Positions 33,867-45,841 of a DNA stretch of 64,000 nt are shown piece after piece (the first letter of the stretch is position 1; each line of letters opens with the position of its first letter). The notes beneath the pieces were generated by a model that worked only from the letters and a program-made list of their open reading frames with translations, was not told the DNA's origin and made no database searches. The position numbers and the translations under genes were made by a program. This DNA comes from Lyophyllum atratum (lineage: Eukaryota; Basidiomycota; Agaricomycetes; Agaricales; Lyophyllaceae): assembly GCA_014905825.1 (NCBI GenBank), contig JACGCN010000016.1, forward strand, positions 992,001 to 1,056,000. The letters run 5' to 3'.

Positions 33867-35653
33867 TTATCTGCCTGCAAAGCTCGCATGTTTGGGGATT
33901 GTTACCACCCGTGATGCTTTGCGCTTGGGCGGAGACCACACCATCTCCTGGATCGGCATTGGGAGTGGATTGGCGCAAAACGGTGTGGCATAACTAGGAA
34001 GCGACTCCTCCCGGCGGAGGCAATCCACCGTGATAACAGAGTCCATGACGCTTCCGTAAAATGGCCGCTGGTCTCGGGCATTCAACCGTACACGAGGAAT
34101 GCTCTCTGTGATAGTATTTTCCTCGTCTGGGGAGAGAGAGGTCGAGGTAGTCGTAGCCTGTAGAGGGTGAAATCCTGAACGATCGCCACCGTCTCTTGTC
34201 GAAATAGGACCGCGGGAGCGGGATTGCGCCTGTATGCGATATTCGGCACGAATGCGCTCCAGTTCCTCCTCTTCGTCTGAGGGTATTTCGTTTCCGTCCG
34301 CGTCGAGTCGTGCTAGTTGACATCACAAGAATTAAAAAAACGATCATGTCAATATTCTGACAAATGAGACGCACCCCAACCCCGTCGACGTGGTTCGCCC
34401 CTTGCGTTTTGAACCGACTCCCTCAGTCTGCTTATGTTTGGGAGTCCATACGGTGCCTCGTCAATCCAATCTAGATTAATGGGGTGGACGTGTTCTTCCC
34501 CATCTGCATTATATCTGCTGCGTATAACGTAGTTCCTCTGCTCGTGTTCTTCAATGAGGTCTTCCCATGTATCGTGTCTAGATTCGATAAAGTTCGCGGC
34601 TTGTATGTAGCTCGACGGTTCTTCGAAAATCAGCGGTCTATGGTTGGCGGACACAGGGGTGGGAAGATTCTGAACGGAGAAATTTGAAAGAAGGGAGAGC
34701 CTTTCGGATGCTGTGGATACGGAAGGGCGAGCAGAAGCAGTCCCTCGACCGAGCCTTCGCCTGCGTGATTCTGGGTGCGACGACGCCAAAAGGCTGGCAT
34801 CGGCGCCTGTAGAGGCGTTTGGAGATAGGACAGTTCTGCGAGCAGCATTGACATCCGCCGTTTGAGTTGGACGAGTCGAACTGGCAGCCACATTATCAGG
34901 TACCATCGCTGGTGCAGGCTCTGTGCCTCGTTGTCGTACTAGTTGTGCCACTGTGCGAAACTGTTCAATGTCACGCTCTATGGACGCGAGGAGTCGAGAG
35001 GAGCTTCCGTCGAAACGTGCTAACGAATTCACCGTCGAAAGATGATTTGTGTTCGAGGCGCCTGCTGCTTCACGGGCCGCGACGCGTCTTCCCAATGAAG
35101 TGGACGCGTCGTCTATATGAACGTCCCTTCGACGTGGGACTGGATTCTCTGGCTGGGAGCGTCGAGGAAGGGGGTAGGGACGATGTGAGAAATACGGGGA
35201 ATTCTGCATATTTGGTGGTGTGGGATTTACCGGTCCAAATGTGTTCAGTGGTGGCAGGTCTCGAAAGCGACCCGTGGCATACGGATTCGATACTGGTCTG
35301 GTCACCGCCGATGGATGAGCAAAGACAAGTTCATCCTCAAAATTTGACGAATCATCGACAAAAGGGCCGGTCAGGACAATGGCATTATGGTCAGGGCCGA
35401 CGGTATTATGCTCGGAGGAGCGAAGTTGGGATTCTGAGGAAGGCATCCTGTCCGCTACCTCCAGTAGATTACGCCGAACTTGTCGTATCCGACGATAGGC
35501 AGCCTCCAATGCGGCAGAAGCATGTTGGAGGCTTCTCTGTGTCTCCGTATGGTTGCGCAGGGCAGTTTCGGATGTGACGCTGGCAGGGACAGGGGACTCT
35601 GTTTCGTCATTCATGGCTGGCGATGTCGAGGATGAGATAGGTAAGGGCCTCAT
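33867..35653 (-). CDS. Hypothetical basidiomycete protein, charged and Ser/Arg-rich
   Basis: A 574-residue protein I do not recognise. Exons are 35653..34375 and 34312..33867. It opens with Ser/Thr-rich sequence, then a helical segment (SLQHASAALEAAYRRIRQVRRNLLEVADRM) likely to form a coiled coil. A second helical segment is LLASIERDIEQFRTVAQLVRQRG. The best conserved-looking part spans the intron: TWEDLIEEHEQRNYVIRSRY, HPINLDWIDEAPYGLPNISRL, then GWARLDADGNEIPSDEEEELERIR. The C-terminus contains PFYGSVMDSVITVD and ends in a basic stretch. The start ATG at 35653 was chosen as the first Met in the frame; another in-frame Met follows shortly. No signal peptide or membrane segment. Confidence 0.65.
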
Positions 35654-36240
35654 AACGGCCAGCTGGAAGAAAATGCCAAGTCTGACAGTCTTGACAGTTA
35701 GGTGAACAGCACAGGTGGTGACGGGTTGACACAGGCTCACTTTTACTGGGACTATGGACTCCAACTTCACTCCTGGTACTCCCGCTCCTGGTACTCTGGC
35801 GTTTGCACCCTGGCCACCAGCAGACTGCCTGCCGGTCGAGAACGTACGAAGGTGAAAGCAGACGCAACGCTGGAAAAGTTGATCCTTGGCCGTTGATCGT
35901 CGCTTGAAGCAAAGATCACGACAAAGTTGCAGGTCGTGAAGGGCAGTTGGTCATTTGGCACTTGTCCTTGATTTGGCGTTGTGTGGCTGTGCTGCTTCTA
36001 ACGTTTACATAGCCACTTGCAATTGAACGAGTTTTGATCTCCCTCCTTCTCCATATGTATCTATGGTTGCTATCTACAGGTTCAACGCTTCCGAGTGACA
36101 GCAAGGTCCTGTGCCCGTGTACGAAGTCCATGTCCTTGAGTAAGCCATGGTGACTGAACGTCTCGTTTCAAACGTGCGCCGCGTTTGCCCTCTGTTGCCC
36201 TTGTGTGAGTAGAGTCTTACTCATTCGGGTATGGTAAGAT
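35654..36240. other. Intergenic DNA between two minus-strand genes
   Basis: About 590 bp. It holds the promoter side of the hypothetical protein and the 3' side of the MFS gene. A short direct repeat, CTCCTGGTACTC, occurs twice at about 35770-35796. No gene seen. Confidence 0.5.
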
Positions 36241-38428
36241 CTACGACTGCGACTCGTGTTTTAGAGTGCGTCGAAGTCTCCCCGATAAGGGATTAGCGCC
36301 CGTATAGAAGAAGGTAAGGATGAGAGACACAACAATCAACCCAGTAGATAGCAGGCATAAAGCTGTCCAACCATGCTTTACATGATCGTATATCTGAATG
36401 AAAGGTTAAGCGTGCTTTCGTAACACAAGATGAAAAGTTTTACCTGCCCGCCCATAATGGGGCCGACTTTGTATGTCTCTCATCAGAAGGTTGCACAATC
36501 TAAAAGACGGAACGTACTTGCGGAACCCACACCATAGGCAATGTTGAATGCCCCATAAACGTGAGCATCTAGTCCAGAAAAGTTGGATTTTGCACGACGA
36601 CAATTGAAAGAAAGCTCACATCCAACACCTTCGATGTCTCTGGAGACAGAAGCGAGCTCTGCAGTTAAGGGCGATATTACGCCCGATGTGAAAAAGACTG
36701 CAGAATAAGTGCATTCACAAAGCAACACAAAGATAAGTTAGAAGTACTCACTTTCCACCGCAAATGCGGCAGTAAACAGGGCTAGCGGTCCTTGTATAAT
36801 TACAACGACCCACCATGGCAAGCTCAGCAGAAGGCAAACAAATGTGACTACCTCCGCGCCTTTTTTATCGGCGTACCAGCCAGTTATAGGTGATGCTTAG
36901 AACAAAAGTTAAAGTGTGTATTCCCCTCTGATAGCGAGGACGGGCTTACAGAAAAAGGTTGGAACCACGGCCGCCAAGAAGACAAGACCTACCTTGCCTG
37001 AGTTGAGTCCCCATACGTTCTGCAGATGCAGTGGAAGAGATGGCTCTTGGCTGGTATACACGATGCTGGATCCAAAGGCGTTCAGATTTAACCAACGAGG
37101 CACCATATGTTAGAGGATCTTACCCGTATACCAAGGTCATTATAATCGCAACGACAGCACGGGAGGATTTGAAGAGCTTGATAATGACGCTCAACAGCGA
37201 AATGGGTTTCGGCCTTTGCTGGTCGAGCAGCAATGGGTCAGCGATCGGGGAGCTTTGGGTTTGAACACGGGACTGCTCGTCAACGTTTGGTTCTTTGCTG
37301 GTCTCCTCCTTCAGTCCATCCATGGTGGGCGTAAGTTCGGCATGGGGTTTCTCGCGGTCAATCTGCTCTTCAACTTTGCTATGGTCGCGATCCTTAGGAT
37401 CGACTCCCCATTTGAGCGCGTCCTTCCGCTCTATGATGAGCAATCTTGCAATAAGATCCAGTATTGTTACCCCCAACCCAAAGATGATTGGTCCCCGGAA
37501 ACCAAACCGAGAGTATAGTATACCTCCAACCGGAGGACCTACCAGCCCTCTGAAGAGACATCATCAATATCTGTGATGGACGTGGAAATTAAAAGACGGC
37601 ACTACCCAACTGACAAACCACCCATGGCAATCCCAAGTTGTCCTATACGCCGAGATCATGAAGCGCTGTCGAGTCTGAAATGACCAAAACTCACTGCCAA
37701 TGAGATTTTCAGGCGTGGTGTCGCATCTAGAAGGTATGTAGACGATTGAAACGTTGAGAGAAGGGGGTGTGATCAGTAACGCGATAATTCTGCTCACAGT
37801 AACGCCAAACCAACAACCCAAACCATCGACGAACCAATGCCTTGCAACACTCGAGCAACAATCATCACTGCGTATGTTGGCGCCTCCATTAACATAATCT
37901 GGGAGCCCAAGAGTATCACAAGTCCAACTATAAGAGGCATCCTGCGAGTGCCATATCGTTCCGAAAACATGGCAATAGGGATTGTTGCTGTACCACGCGT
38001 CAACAGGGAGACTTCGCGCGTCATGAATCAAGAACATACACAGGACAAGGCCAGCCGACTAAGAACAATCGCATATGAACTCTATAGACCGCGAATTCGC
38101 ACAGTTTGGTGAAGGAACGTACATATGCAAAGAGCAACCAGCCAGTGAGGGCTGAAACTCCTGAATATCCCAGCTTCTGGAGCTGGAAAGGCATAACAGG
38201 GATGATAATCGTATATACCAGGATATCCGTAGCGATGCCTGTGAAAAGGGGTCAGGATGCGATTTTCGAATATGTATACCTCGACTCACCCAAACCCACA
38301 GTGAATGTCGTGAACCAGTAGGATGATCTCCATTTCAATCCCATAGGTGATTGCTTAGATGACTTGGGCTGGACCTGTTCCAAGTGTGGAGTGCTTGTAT
38401 CTTTCGAGGCCATTTCGAGGTCGGCCAT
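36241..38428 (-). CDS. MFS transporter, DHA1/VMAT-like general substrate family
   Basis: A 507-residue 12-helix membrane transporter, probably a proton antiporter for drugs or small organic molecules. Thirteen exons: 38428..38290, 38238..38123, 38058..38040, 37987..37798, 37726..37695, 37642..37606, 37549..37124, 37065..36950, 36895..36752, 36697..36620, 36568..36518, 36466..36444, 36393..36241. After a soluble N-terminus comes helix 1 (ATDILVYTIIIPVMPFQL). The MFS motif A-like loop is FSERYGTRRMPL, and helix 5 carries VGPPVGGILYSRFG. A long charged central loop (about residues 210-290) splits the halves. The second half has ITGWYADKKG, YAHVYGAFNIAYGVGSAIGPIMGGQI and ends in a basic tail. Several exons are tiny (19, 32, 37 and 23 nt). 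The substrate cannot be read from sequence. Confidence 0.9.
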
Positions 38429-39062
38429 GAAATTCGAATCTCGTAGACCCTAGGCCTGGGGAGTTATACAGCAATAGCAGAGAAAGGTGGCATGGGATAA
38501 TAGGTTTGATTTTGAGCTTGCCGCGTGCGGGGATCAATCGATCAAGTTCCAGATTTCCTTCCGTCGCCCCGAGATGATCGTAGATCGAGCTTATGTAAGC
38601 TAAGGAGGCCATATCACGACGACGCGGTAGGCCCATTGTCCTCTTCCTGCTCAACGCCATTCCAAGTCATCACTGGTGTGACTTCTCTCAAGACTTTTAT
38701 GGCGTACTGACCATTGATATTGACAAAGTGTCTTATTAATTAAAATGCTGGTGGCAGAGATATGGTTCCGGCACGTGGCCGTGACCACGTCGGTCGCCAA
38801 ATCGGGTAACCCACGCCACACACACACTCACGTTGCAGGTCGGGGTACCTCTTTGGCCTCATCTTGCGCGGTCGTGAGGCTCAGGCTTGCCGTGTCTGGC
38901 TTTGGTGCCTTCCACATCGCCTGACTCGCCATGGATAAGATAAACCCCGGAAGGAGAGAGATGTTCACGAAATGTATAGTTCTTTATGTTAATCCGACGC
39001 TGATAAAGTTCAAGTCACCCTAACCAGCAAGTCCAACCCAAGACAGAGCCTTACTCAACCCC
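38429..39062. other. Intergenic DNA with a CACGTG inverted repeat
   Basis: About 630 bp, promoter side of the MFS gene. It contains ACGTGG and CCACGT as 6-bp arms with a 6-nt spacer at about 38773-38790, including one perfect CACGTG E-box. No gene seen. Confidence 0.5.
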
Positions 39063-40093
39063 TCATGCACATTTTACCCCGTCATATCCTACACAACATG
39101 CCGCCGTGCCTGCACACCCCGCAACCATGTTAACCTGAATAGTTCCCGAGTCAGTCTTCGCCCTAAAATGCCCAACACCAGTCGTATCGTCCGTCGAGGC
39201 GGAATTCGTCGCGGGCGTCCCAACACCAATATTAACCGAGGCCGGGACGTTGGACCCAGAATTGAAGGTCATCCCGACACAAGTCGACGTGGTATGATCC
39301 GGGCAGATAAACTGGTCCGATGTGCCAGCGTTGATCGAATAGAATTTGACGCCGGTCTGCTGTGACGGGCGCCTCGTGAACGCATTCGAGGCCGTGGAAG
39401 ACATGCGCGGGTTACTCGCTGCTGGGCCGTCGAAGTTGTCACCCGGCCAGAACCCAAATATGTCCGAATCAAACGCGTTCTGGGAGCCGCAGGTCGGGAA
39501 GAGGGAGTTCGCATAGCCGGACGTTGCGCAGGATACTTTGAGGCCGCGCATGGCACCTGCGACTGATATGAATTTCTGTACCCTGCGAGGACACATCGTT
39601 CAATTAGCCGTGGTATTGGAAGGCGACAGTCGCATTATACTCACAGGCTCCATCTGCCTGTATAATCCAACGCATGCAGACCGACTGTGACGCCCATGCT
39701 ATGGCCTATCACGACGACTTTCCCCCCACCCATATACGAACTGACATCCCTAATAAAATCTCCAGCCATCTGTGCCTTAGCCTCCTTGTGGTAGTTCAAG
39801 TTTGTTGATCCCTGCTCTGACGATGAGAGCCAAGACAATCCAAAGAGACAAGGATAGCCCGCGTTCGTGAAGCGGGACATCGGCGATGTCGACGGAGAGA
39901 CGGATGAGGGATGGTACCAGTCGGACGCTTGACCGCCATTGCCGTGCAGGAAGACGATAGCTGTCTGGCTGGTCCTACCCGTGCTGGGGCATCCACCGAA
40001 GCCGCCGTAAGGAACATTCGAGGGGGCAAACCCATTATTGAACTGGGCGAGGGCGGTGGTAGAGAGCCCGAGCAAGAGTAATGGAAGATGCAT
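39063..40093 (-). CDS. Secreted lipase-like alpha/beta-hydrolase
   Basis: A 322-residue secreted serine hydrolase resembling class 2 lipases (EstA-type). Exons are 40093..39645 and 39582..39063. The signal peptide is MHLPLLLLGLSTTALA. The oxyanion segment is IVFLHGNGG, and the nucleophile elbow is VVVIGHSMGV with the catalytic serine. A likely catalytic histidine lies in GVGHF near the C-terminus, with an aspartate candidate in the preceding region (SDQFICPDH). Many cysteines in the second exon suggest disulfides. Substrate is likely an ester or lipid outside the cell; this is inference from fold. Confidence 0.85.
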
Positions 40094-40906
40094 TGTTCTA
40101 GGCTTCAACAAGCAAAGGGCAGGATTTATTATCCAGAAGAAATATGGACATCGTGCTAATATAGTTATCCTCAGGTTTTGTAGGCAAGGTAAGGCAATGA
40201 ATGTGCTCACCTGATGTTAGCGTGTGTCGCGAAAACATGTGCTCCCATGCTCGGGGACATGTGCTTCAACGGAGAACAACACGATTCGCGAGCCATATGA
40301 CTCCGGCCCGTTGACAGAGCACATATCTATGGACATAATGTCATGATTAGATGGCGCTTTTGGCTGCGCCTCCGACTTGACTGATGTTCTTTATGTCGGT
40401 TACTGTAATTTGCCGTGAAGTGGGTCGTATGATCGTGCATGTTGCATGCAAAGGTACGGTGAAATAGAACAGACCACCACCATATTGCATCCAGAGCTCC
40501 CATTCCTCGTTGACGTTGGCTAACGGCAAGAGGCGACCTGAAGGCATGACACAATCTTATGCGATGCATACGGTATCGACATTTGCCAGCAATTGCACGC
40601 GGACAAGATCGCTCCAACTCATAATCCAAGTCGATCTATCATCTAGCTACACAGTTACACGATTAGCAAGAAGTTCACGGGAAGATGATTACACCCACAA
40701 GGTCAGAAATCTTGATCATTGTCCGTTGACGGTGGGTATCCCGTGTATTGACATCATAGCCTATCACTAAAGTGGTTCACGCGGTCACGGACATAGGTGT
40801 CCGGGTCGGACATTCAATCAACGGAGCCCCTCCCAGAAGTCCGAGGGAGCTCGACTTTGACAACTTGACAAGGATTCCGCCATCACTCTGTTTCGGCCAT
40901 CTCGCT
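40094..40906. other. Intergenic DNA with a coding-like minus-strand fragment
   Basis: About 810 bp between the divergent starts of the lipase and Fpg genes. On the minus strand, 40547..40347 reads as 66 residues beginning MPSGRLLPLANVNEEWELWM with protein-like composition. In the same frame upstream is MSWSDLVRVQLLANVDT (from about 40620) followed by a TAA stop. It may be a gene remnant or chance. I do not call it as a gene. Confidence 0.35.
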
Positions 40907-42598
40907 ATGCCAGAATTGCCAGGTCAGGGCGTTTCCATATGTACACGCGCCACGCGTATCAACGGCTCACAAATGCCGTCATCACAGAGGTCGAAAGGGC
41001 AACTCGCATCATGCAGGAAGTCGCCGTCGGTAAGATAATCGAACGGGTTGAAACTGTGGAAGATGAGATCGTCTTCTCGGGAATGACACACGAGGAGTTC
41101 GTAAGTTCTACGGCTTGTTATACTGTTGCAGCTGCTATAAGGACCTCGAAGGCTAAGGAAATCACTGGGAGACATGTTGTTAGTGCAAGTAGATATGGTA
41201 CAGCCTTCGTTTTACTAGTCTTGCATATCCATTGATATATATGTCCTGCCAGGCAAGTGTTTCTACCTGGAACTTGACGGAGAAGGAAGGATGCCAGTGC
41301 TTCACTTTGGCATGACTGGAATGCTTCAGGCATGCACAGTTTCTTCAATGTATTGTTGTGCCATTCCTAACGCATACTACTCCTCACATAAGGTAAAGGG
41401 CGAGCTTCCGACACACTACAGGGAGACACCTAAGTCAGCGAACACAGACTGGCCCCCACGTTTTGTCAAGGTACCCTTATTCTTCGTCCGTGCACCATAC
41501 AACTACCAATCCTCCTGATTACATAGTTTATTCTCCATCTCGTCGACAATGTGACGGGGGAGACTGAGCAGTTGGCATTCCTAGACGCAAGACGCCTCGG
41601 TCGTATCAGGCTTCGTGCATCACCTCTGACCGAAGCACCGATCTCTGAGCTCGGTTTCGATCCAATTCTTTCCATGCCTTCTGTGGAGGATTTTACTTCC
41701 TCTGTTTTGAAAAGGTCGTGCCCCATCAAAGCGCTGCTCTTGGACCAGACTTTCAGTGCGGGTGTCGGGAACTGGGTCGCTGGTAGGACGAACCGATTCT
41801 ATTCTCGTCGTATTAGAGAGCTAACATTCATGGAAGACGAGATATTGTACAATGCTCGTATACATCCCGAGCAGAAATGTAACGCGCTGTCCGCTGAGCA
41901 ACTGACCGCCTTACATCACCAAACCAGCGAAGTTTGTCGAATTGCTATCTCAGTAAACGCGGATGATAGCAAGTTTCCTGAGCATTGGCTCTTTAAACAT
42001 CGATGGGTGAGCATTTCATTATCCTTCTCGCTAAATCGGGCTCATGTAATGAGAAGGGTAAAGGAAAGAAGAAGGCGCATACCTTGAAACTGGTATGATT
42101 TTATCATGTACTACTCTTCCTTATTGCCTCACATGTCTATGCTAGCCGTCTGGAGAACCGGCAACCATCAAGTGGATAAAGGTTGGAGGACGTACGTCAG
42201 CTTATGTAGCAGAGCTACAAAATGCACCAGAACCTATCCCTGGCGCCACAACAAAGCGTGTATCCAAGAAGAGGGTAGCAAAAAAGAAACTGAAGGTATT
42301 AATAAACTCGACCATTGCATCGCCAAGTTTCATGAGTCGATGGTAGCAGGCTTCAGACGAGGAAGAGAGTGACCTGACTCCGTTGTCCGATTCCTCAGAT
42401 CCGGATTTGAATAATCGTCCAAAGAAACGAAAGGTCGGCATATGAATCTCATTTTGCGAATCCCAGTCTCATCCTTTCATTAAGCGGCCTACGAAGAAGT
42501 CCCAGGATACGCCAAGAAAAACGCGTATTACAATCAAGTCACAAATCGACATCAAAGAGGAGAGCACCAGCAAGTATTTCGGCGGAGGGGAGACATGA
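40907..42598 (+). CDS. Fpg/Nei-family DNA glycosylase (plant/fungal type)
   Basis: A 380-residue base-excision-repair enzyme with glycosylase and AP-lyase activity. Exons: 40907..40922, 40988..41100, 41152..41197, 41253..41329, 41393..41470, 41527..41782, 41837..42006, 42054..42092, 42146..42295, 42350..42433, 42485..42598. The N-terminus MPELPEVE has the catalytic Pro2 and Glu3. Also present are GRMPVLHFGMTGML, FLDARRLGRIRL, the H2TH region KALLLDQTFSAGVGNWVADEIL, and VGGRTSAYVAELQ with no zinc cysteines, so the finger is zincless as in plant and fungal Fpg. A basic, Lys-rich C-terminal tail of about 110 residues with NLS-like KKRVAKKK follows. The donor of intron 4 is either GC after CAG at 41329 or GT at 41339; the second adds three residues. 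Confidence 0.92.
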
Positions 42599-43009
42599 TA
42601 CACATCCTAGATTCCTACTACGACGGAAATAAATGTACTTGTACTGTATCATGTATACCTAATAATCTAATCTCGGTTTTCTCTCCAACATACGCCTCAC
42701 CCTACTCACTAAGGGACTGTGCCACTTCAAGGAAAAGCGAGAATAAGCCCTGGCTAATAGGCATAAAACTGTGGTCGGGCTTCAGATGATCATAGATCTG
42801 CTCGCATTTACTTCAGGTGATGATGATTACCTTGGGCGCCGATGCAGTACGGTCGCCCAGGGACTTGAGTGCACCCAGGCAGTTGACACCGAATGCATCG
42901 CCAGCCGCGCCTTGCACCGAAATCGCACATGCACCCTGTCAAAAGCCAGTAGGTGTAGAGTGTCAGAAAACCGCAACATTAGCCATGTAAATGTATACAA
43001 CTTGAAGAT
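42599..43009. other. Intergenic DNA between convergent Fpg and UTP5 genes
   Basis: About 410 bp carrying both 3' untranslated regions. No coding or structural signal stands out. Confidence 0.55.
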
Positions 43010-45474
43010 CTATTCGCTCTCCTCATCCTCTTCACTGTATTCCTCCGCTTCATCGTCAATGAACCCGTTCATGGTCGGACCTTCATCATCATCCTCCTCA
43101 TCCTCCTCATCCTCGCTCATCTCATCCTCCTCATCGCTCTCGCCTCCAAGCTCGACATCCTCCACACTCCCTTCATCATCACCACTCTCAACTTCGACCT
43201 CCATCTGCTCGTCCTCATCACTCTCGTCGCCGCTCTCGCCCTCGACATACCGCTTGACTTCAGCACCTGGCGCTTTCGGCGGTGCCTTGCCTTTCCGAGG
43301 GGCCAAAGGCGCTGGTGCAGCAGAAGAACGCAGTTCGATCTGAGAGATGACCATATCTAGTCGCCCACTCAGCGAAAGAAGGCTATCCTGCAACGTCAAC
43401 CTCGAGGTAAGCGTAGCATAAAGGCCAGAGAGTCTCGCGACAAGGTCAGGAATCTGCCCACTCGTCAGAACAGGGTCTATCAGAAACAGTTAGGCGCGGA
43501 GTGACATACCGTCATGAGATGTCCACTGTGGACGGTCAACGTGGTCTTTACCCATGTTATGAGACCCCTACCCCGCTGCGAGCTCGCGCCACCGCCTCCA
43601 CCTTTCATGTTCCCCGCCCTCGCACCTCGCCCCAGACGCTCCACGCACGCTGTGATCAACGGTACGGCGAGCTGAGGAGGGAGCCTCCTGATAGTATTGC
43701 GAATCAAGACCTGGTCAGAGTGCGCCAGACACGTCTCCAACAGACGCGAATCCGACGAATGCAGCGCTTGGATCAAGGTCCGCGTCAGGGAGTTCGCAGG
43801 AACTACAGTCACTTCGCCTCGGGGTTTCTTCTTCGAGGACTTGGACTCCTTCGGGGCGGCCTCGCCGTCGCTCTCGGACGACGGTTGGGCGTCGGCACCT
43901 GATAGAGCTGTCAGGCGTTGGCCCAGACTGAGCTCTGCGAGATCCACATCGAGATCGCCGTCCAGGTCCCGAAGAGCAAGATCGTCCATCTCTTCGTCCT
44001 GGCCCAGCTGAACCCCAGAAGCCACGGCCAATGATGGATTTTCGGTGTAGCGTTGCGTGAGAGCCGCCTGCAGAACGTTTAATAGCTTCCCGGAGACCCT
44101 TAGGGATAGGACTCACCACCTGGCTCTCAGCTGCAGGTAACACCGTAACGTCATCAAGGACAACATCTGGGATGAACTCGCCTGCAGCGTCCAGATACCG
44201 CTAATAGATCATGTCAACGACGTGAAGAGAAACAGAAAGAATACGCTACGCACCACAACATCGAAAACGGGACGAATCCCACCAACTAGTCGAGCCACAC
44301 GAATGTTCCCTTCCTCTGCCGAAAACACGGCATCAACGACTTTCGCTCCTGAAGAGGCGCTCTTTGCGGAGATAGCTAGACTTGACCGCGGAAGCAGGGT
44401 AGATAGCTTGTGTTTTGAGCCCGTAGGAGTAGCCAACTCCGATGGGATTGGGAATAAGGATATTTTACCGGAAGCAGACAGGGTAAGGAGAGTCTGCTTT
44501 TTCGTCGTGTCAGGCGACTTTTGGGATACAGAGAATGAGAAGTTGCGCGCGTCGGAATCCAAAGGGATGGACGCAATAGCTTTGCCCTCCGTGGAAGAGC
44601 CCTCGGGGACCTGCCACATGTACAAGAAGCGATCTGCTTCCGCGAGGGATAAGAAACGGGTTGATGGTGTTTGCGAGGCGTCCCATTGGAGTTTCCGTGT
44701 TGCAGATGCGTGGCCTGTGAAGGAGGCCAGCTGTATGGGCTTTTTGGAGTCGAGGTCGGGGATGTCGGATGAAGGGGACAACAGACGGATGCTGTGATGG
44801 GCAGCTAGGACAGCAACACGACCATCCTCATCCGTTGGTCGTGCGGCTAGGGAAGTGAAGGGTATTCGGTCATCGTTCTTCCAACTGCCTACAATCTCGT
44901 TTTTCTGCGCATTCCAGAGACGAACGGCACCATCAGCTCCAGAGGTCCATACTGTCGAAGTCTTGTCGCGGTTCTCGACCACAGCCACGGAGAGAATCTC
45001 CGCTGTGCTACTCGGATGCGATAGAGTGCGCAAGACTCGGCCGTGGTTGGCAGAAAAGAAGAGTATTGTTCCATTGGTGAGGCCTAGAATCACCACTTCG
45101 ATTGCCTTGCTCTGCGCCTCCTCTTCAGCAGGCAAACTATCTCGTTTCCTTCTCTTCTTTTTACTTGGAGATGCTTCGGCGTTTGCAGACGAGGTTTCCG
45201 ATGGGTCGAACGTGCTCCATGTAACGGCAGAAACACGAGCGGAGTCGACGATATGTTCCGCCACAGATTGTCCTGTAACGGTGCTATAGACGCGTAGGCG
45301 ATGCTTGTCGACAGCTAGAGAAAGGAATACAAAATGGTTTCCATTCGGAGAAAAGGACGAGAGAGTTGTTAAATGGGAGGCATCCTCGACTACGGGTTGC
45401 GAGATGGCGGATGTAGACACAGGGCGACCCTGAGGAGGCTTTGTGCGCTTTTTTGTTTTGGCCGAGGGTGCCAT
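43010..45474 (-). CDS. UTP5: Utp5/WDR43-type small-subunit processome protein
   Basis: A 768-residue nucleolar WD40 protein of the UTP-A (t-UTP) complex, needed for pre-18S rRNA transcription and processing. Exons are 45474..44254, 44200..44117, 44067..43510 and 43453..43010. WD-type blades include VWTSGADGAVRLWNAQK and FTGHASATRKLQWD, with an SPSKKKRRKRD basic loop. The C-terminal Utp12 domain spans SLTRTLIQALHSSDSRLLETCL and LPPQLAVPLITACVERL through LTLQDSLLSLSGRLDMVISQI. The protein ends in a long Asp/Glu/Ser tail, common in nucleolar factors. Identification as Utp5 rather than another Utp12-domain protein rests on the domain order and length. Confidence 0.85.
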
Positions 45475-45841
45475 GCTGCTCGATCCGTCGTTCAGTACAA
45501 GAAGCTGGATCAGAATACAGTGCACTCACCGGAATACAAGTCCTTCAAGTTCACGCCCAACACTTTTTTTTGTCGCTGCTTTAGGCAAGTCACGTGTGAT
45601 GTACCGGTTCCGACACGATCGATCACCAATTACGGACATTAGATGGCAGGTCGGACTTGCACAGTTGCATCCAACTCCCGTCGCCGGGGCCCTTCTTGTT
45701 CTTCTCGCCTTTTGTGTAGAGCAGGTATATAGTCATCACTCCTTTTCGCTTACCCTCTCGACCCAATTCCAAAACCGACAACTTTTCGCACCCATCGCGA
45801 CCCAGACGAGACGGCCGCCGCCGCCGCACCACAATCCATAT
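45475..45841. promoter_or_regulatory. Divergent promoter of UTP5 and PHO85, with TATA box
   Basis: A 367-bp space between head-to-head starts. TATATA at 45726-45731, within GGTATATAG, lies about 115 bp before the PHO85 ATG and is followed by a CTTTTCGCTTACCCTCTCGACCC pyrimidine tract. No other gene is seen here. Confidence 0.45.

Noticed and set aside
41101..41131. 31-nt intron in the Fpg gene using the first AG after GTAAGT
   Set aside because: It breaks the frame; the 51-nt intron ending at 41151 restores the family string.
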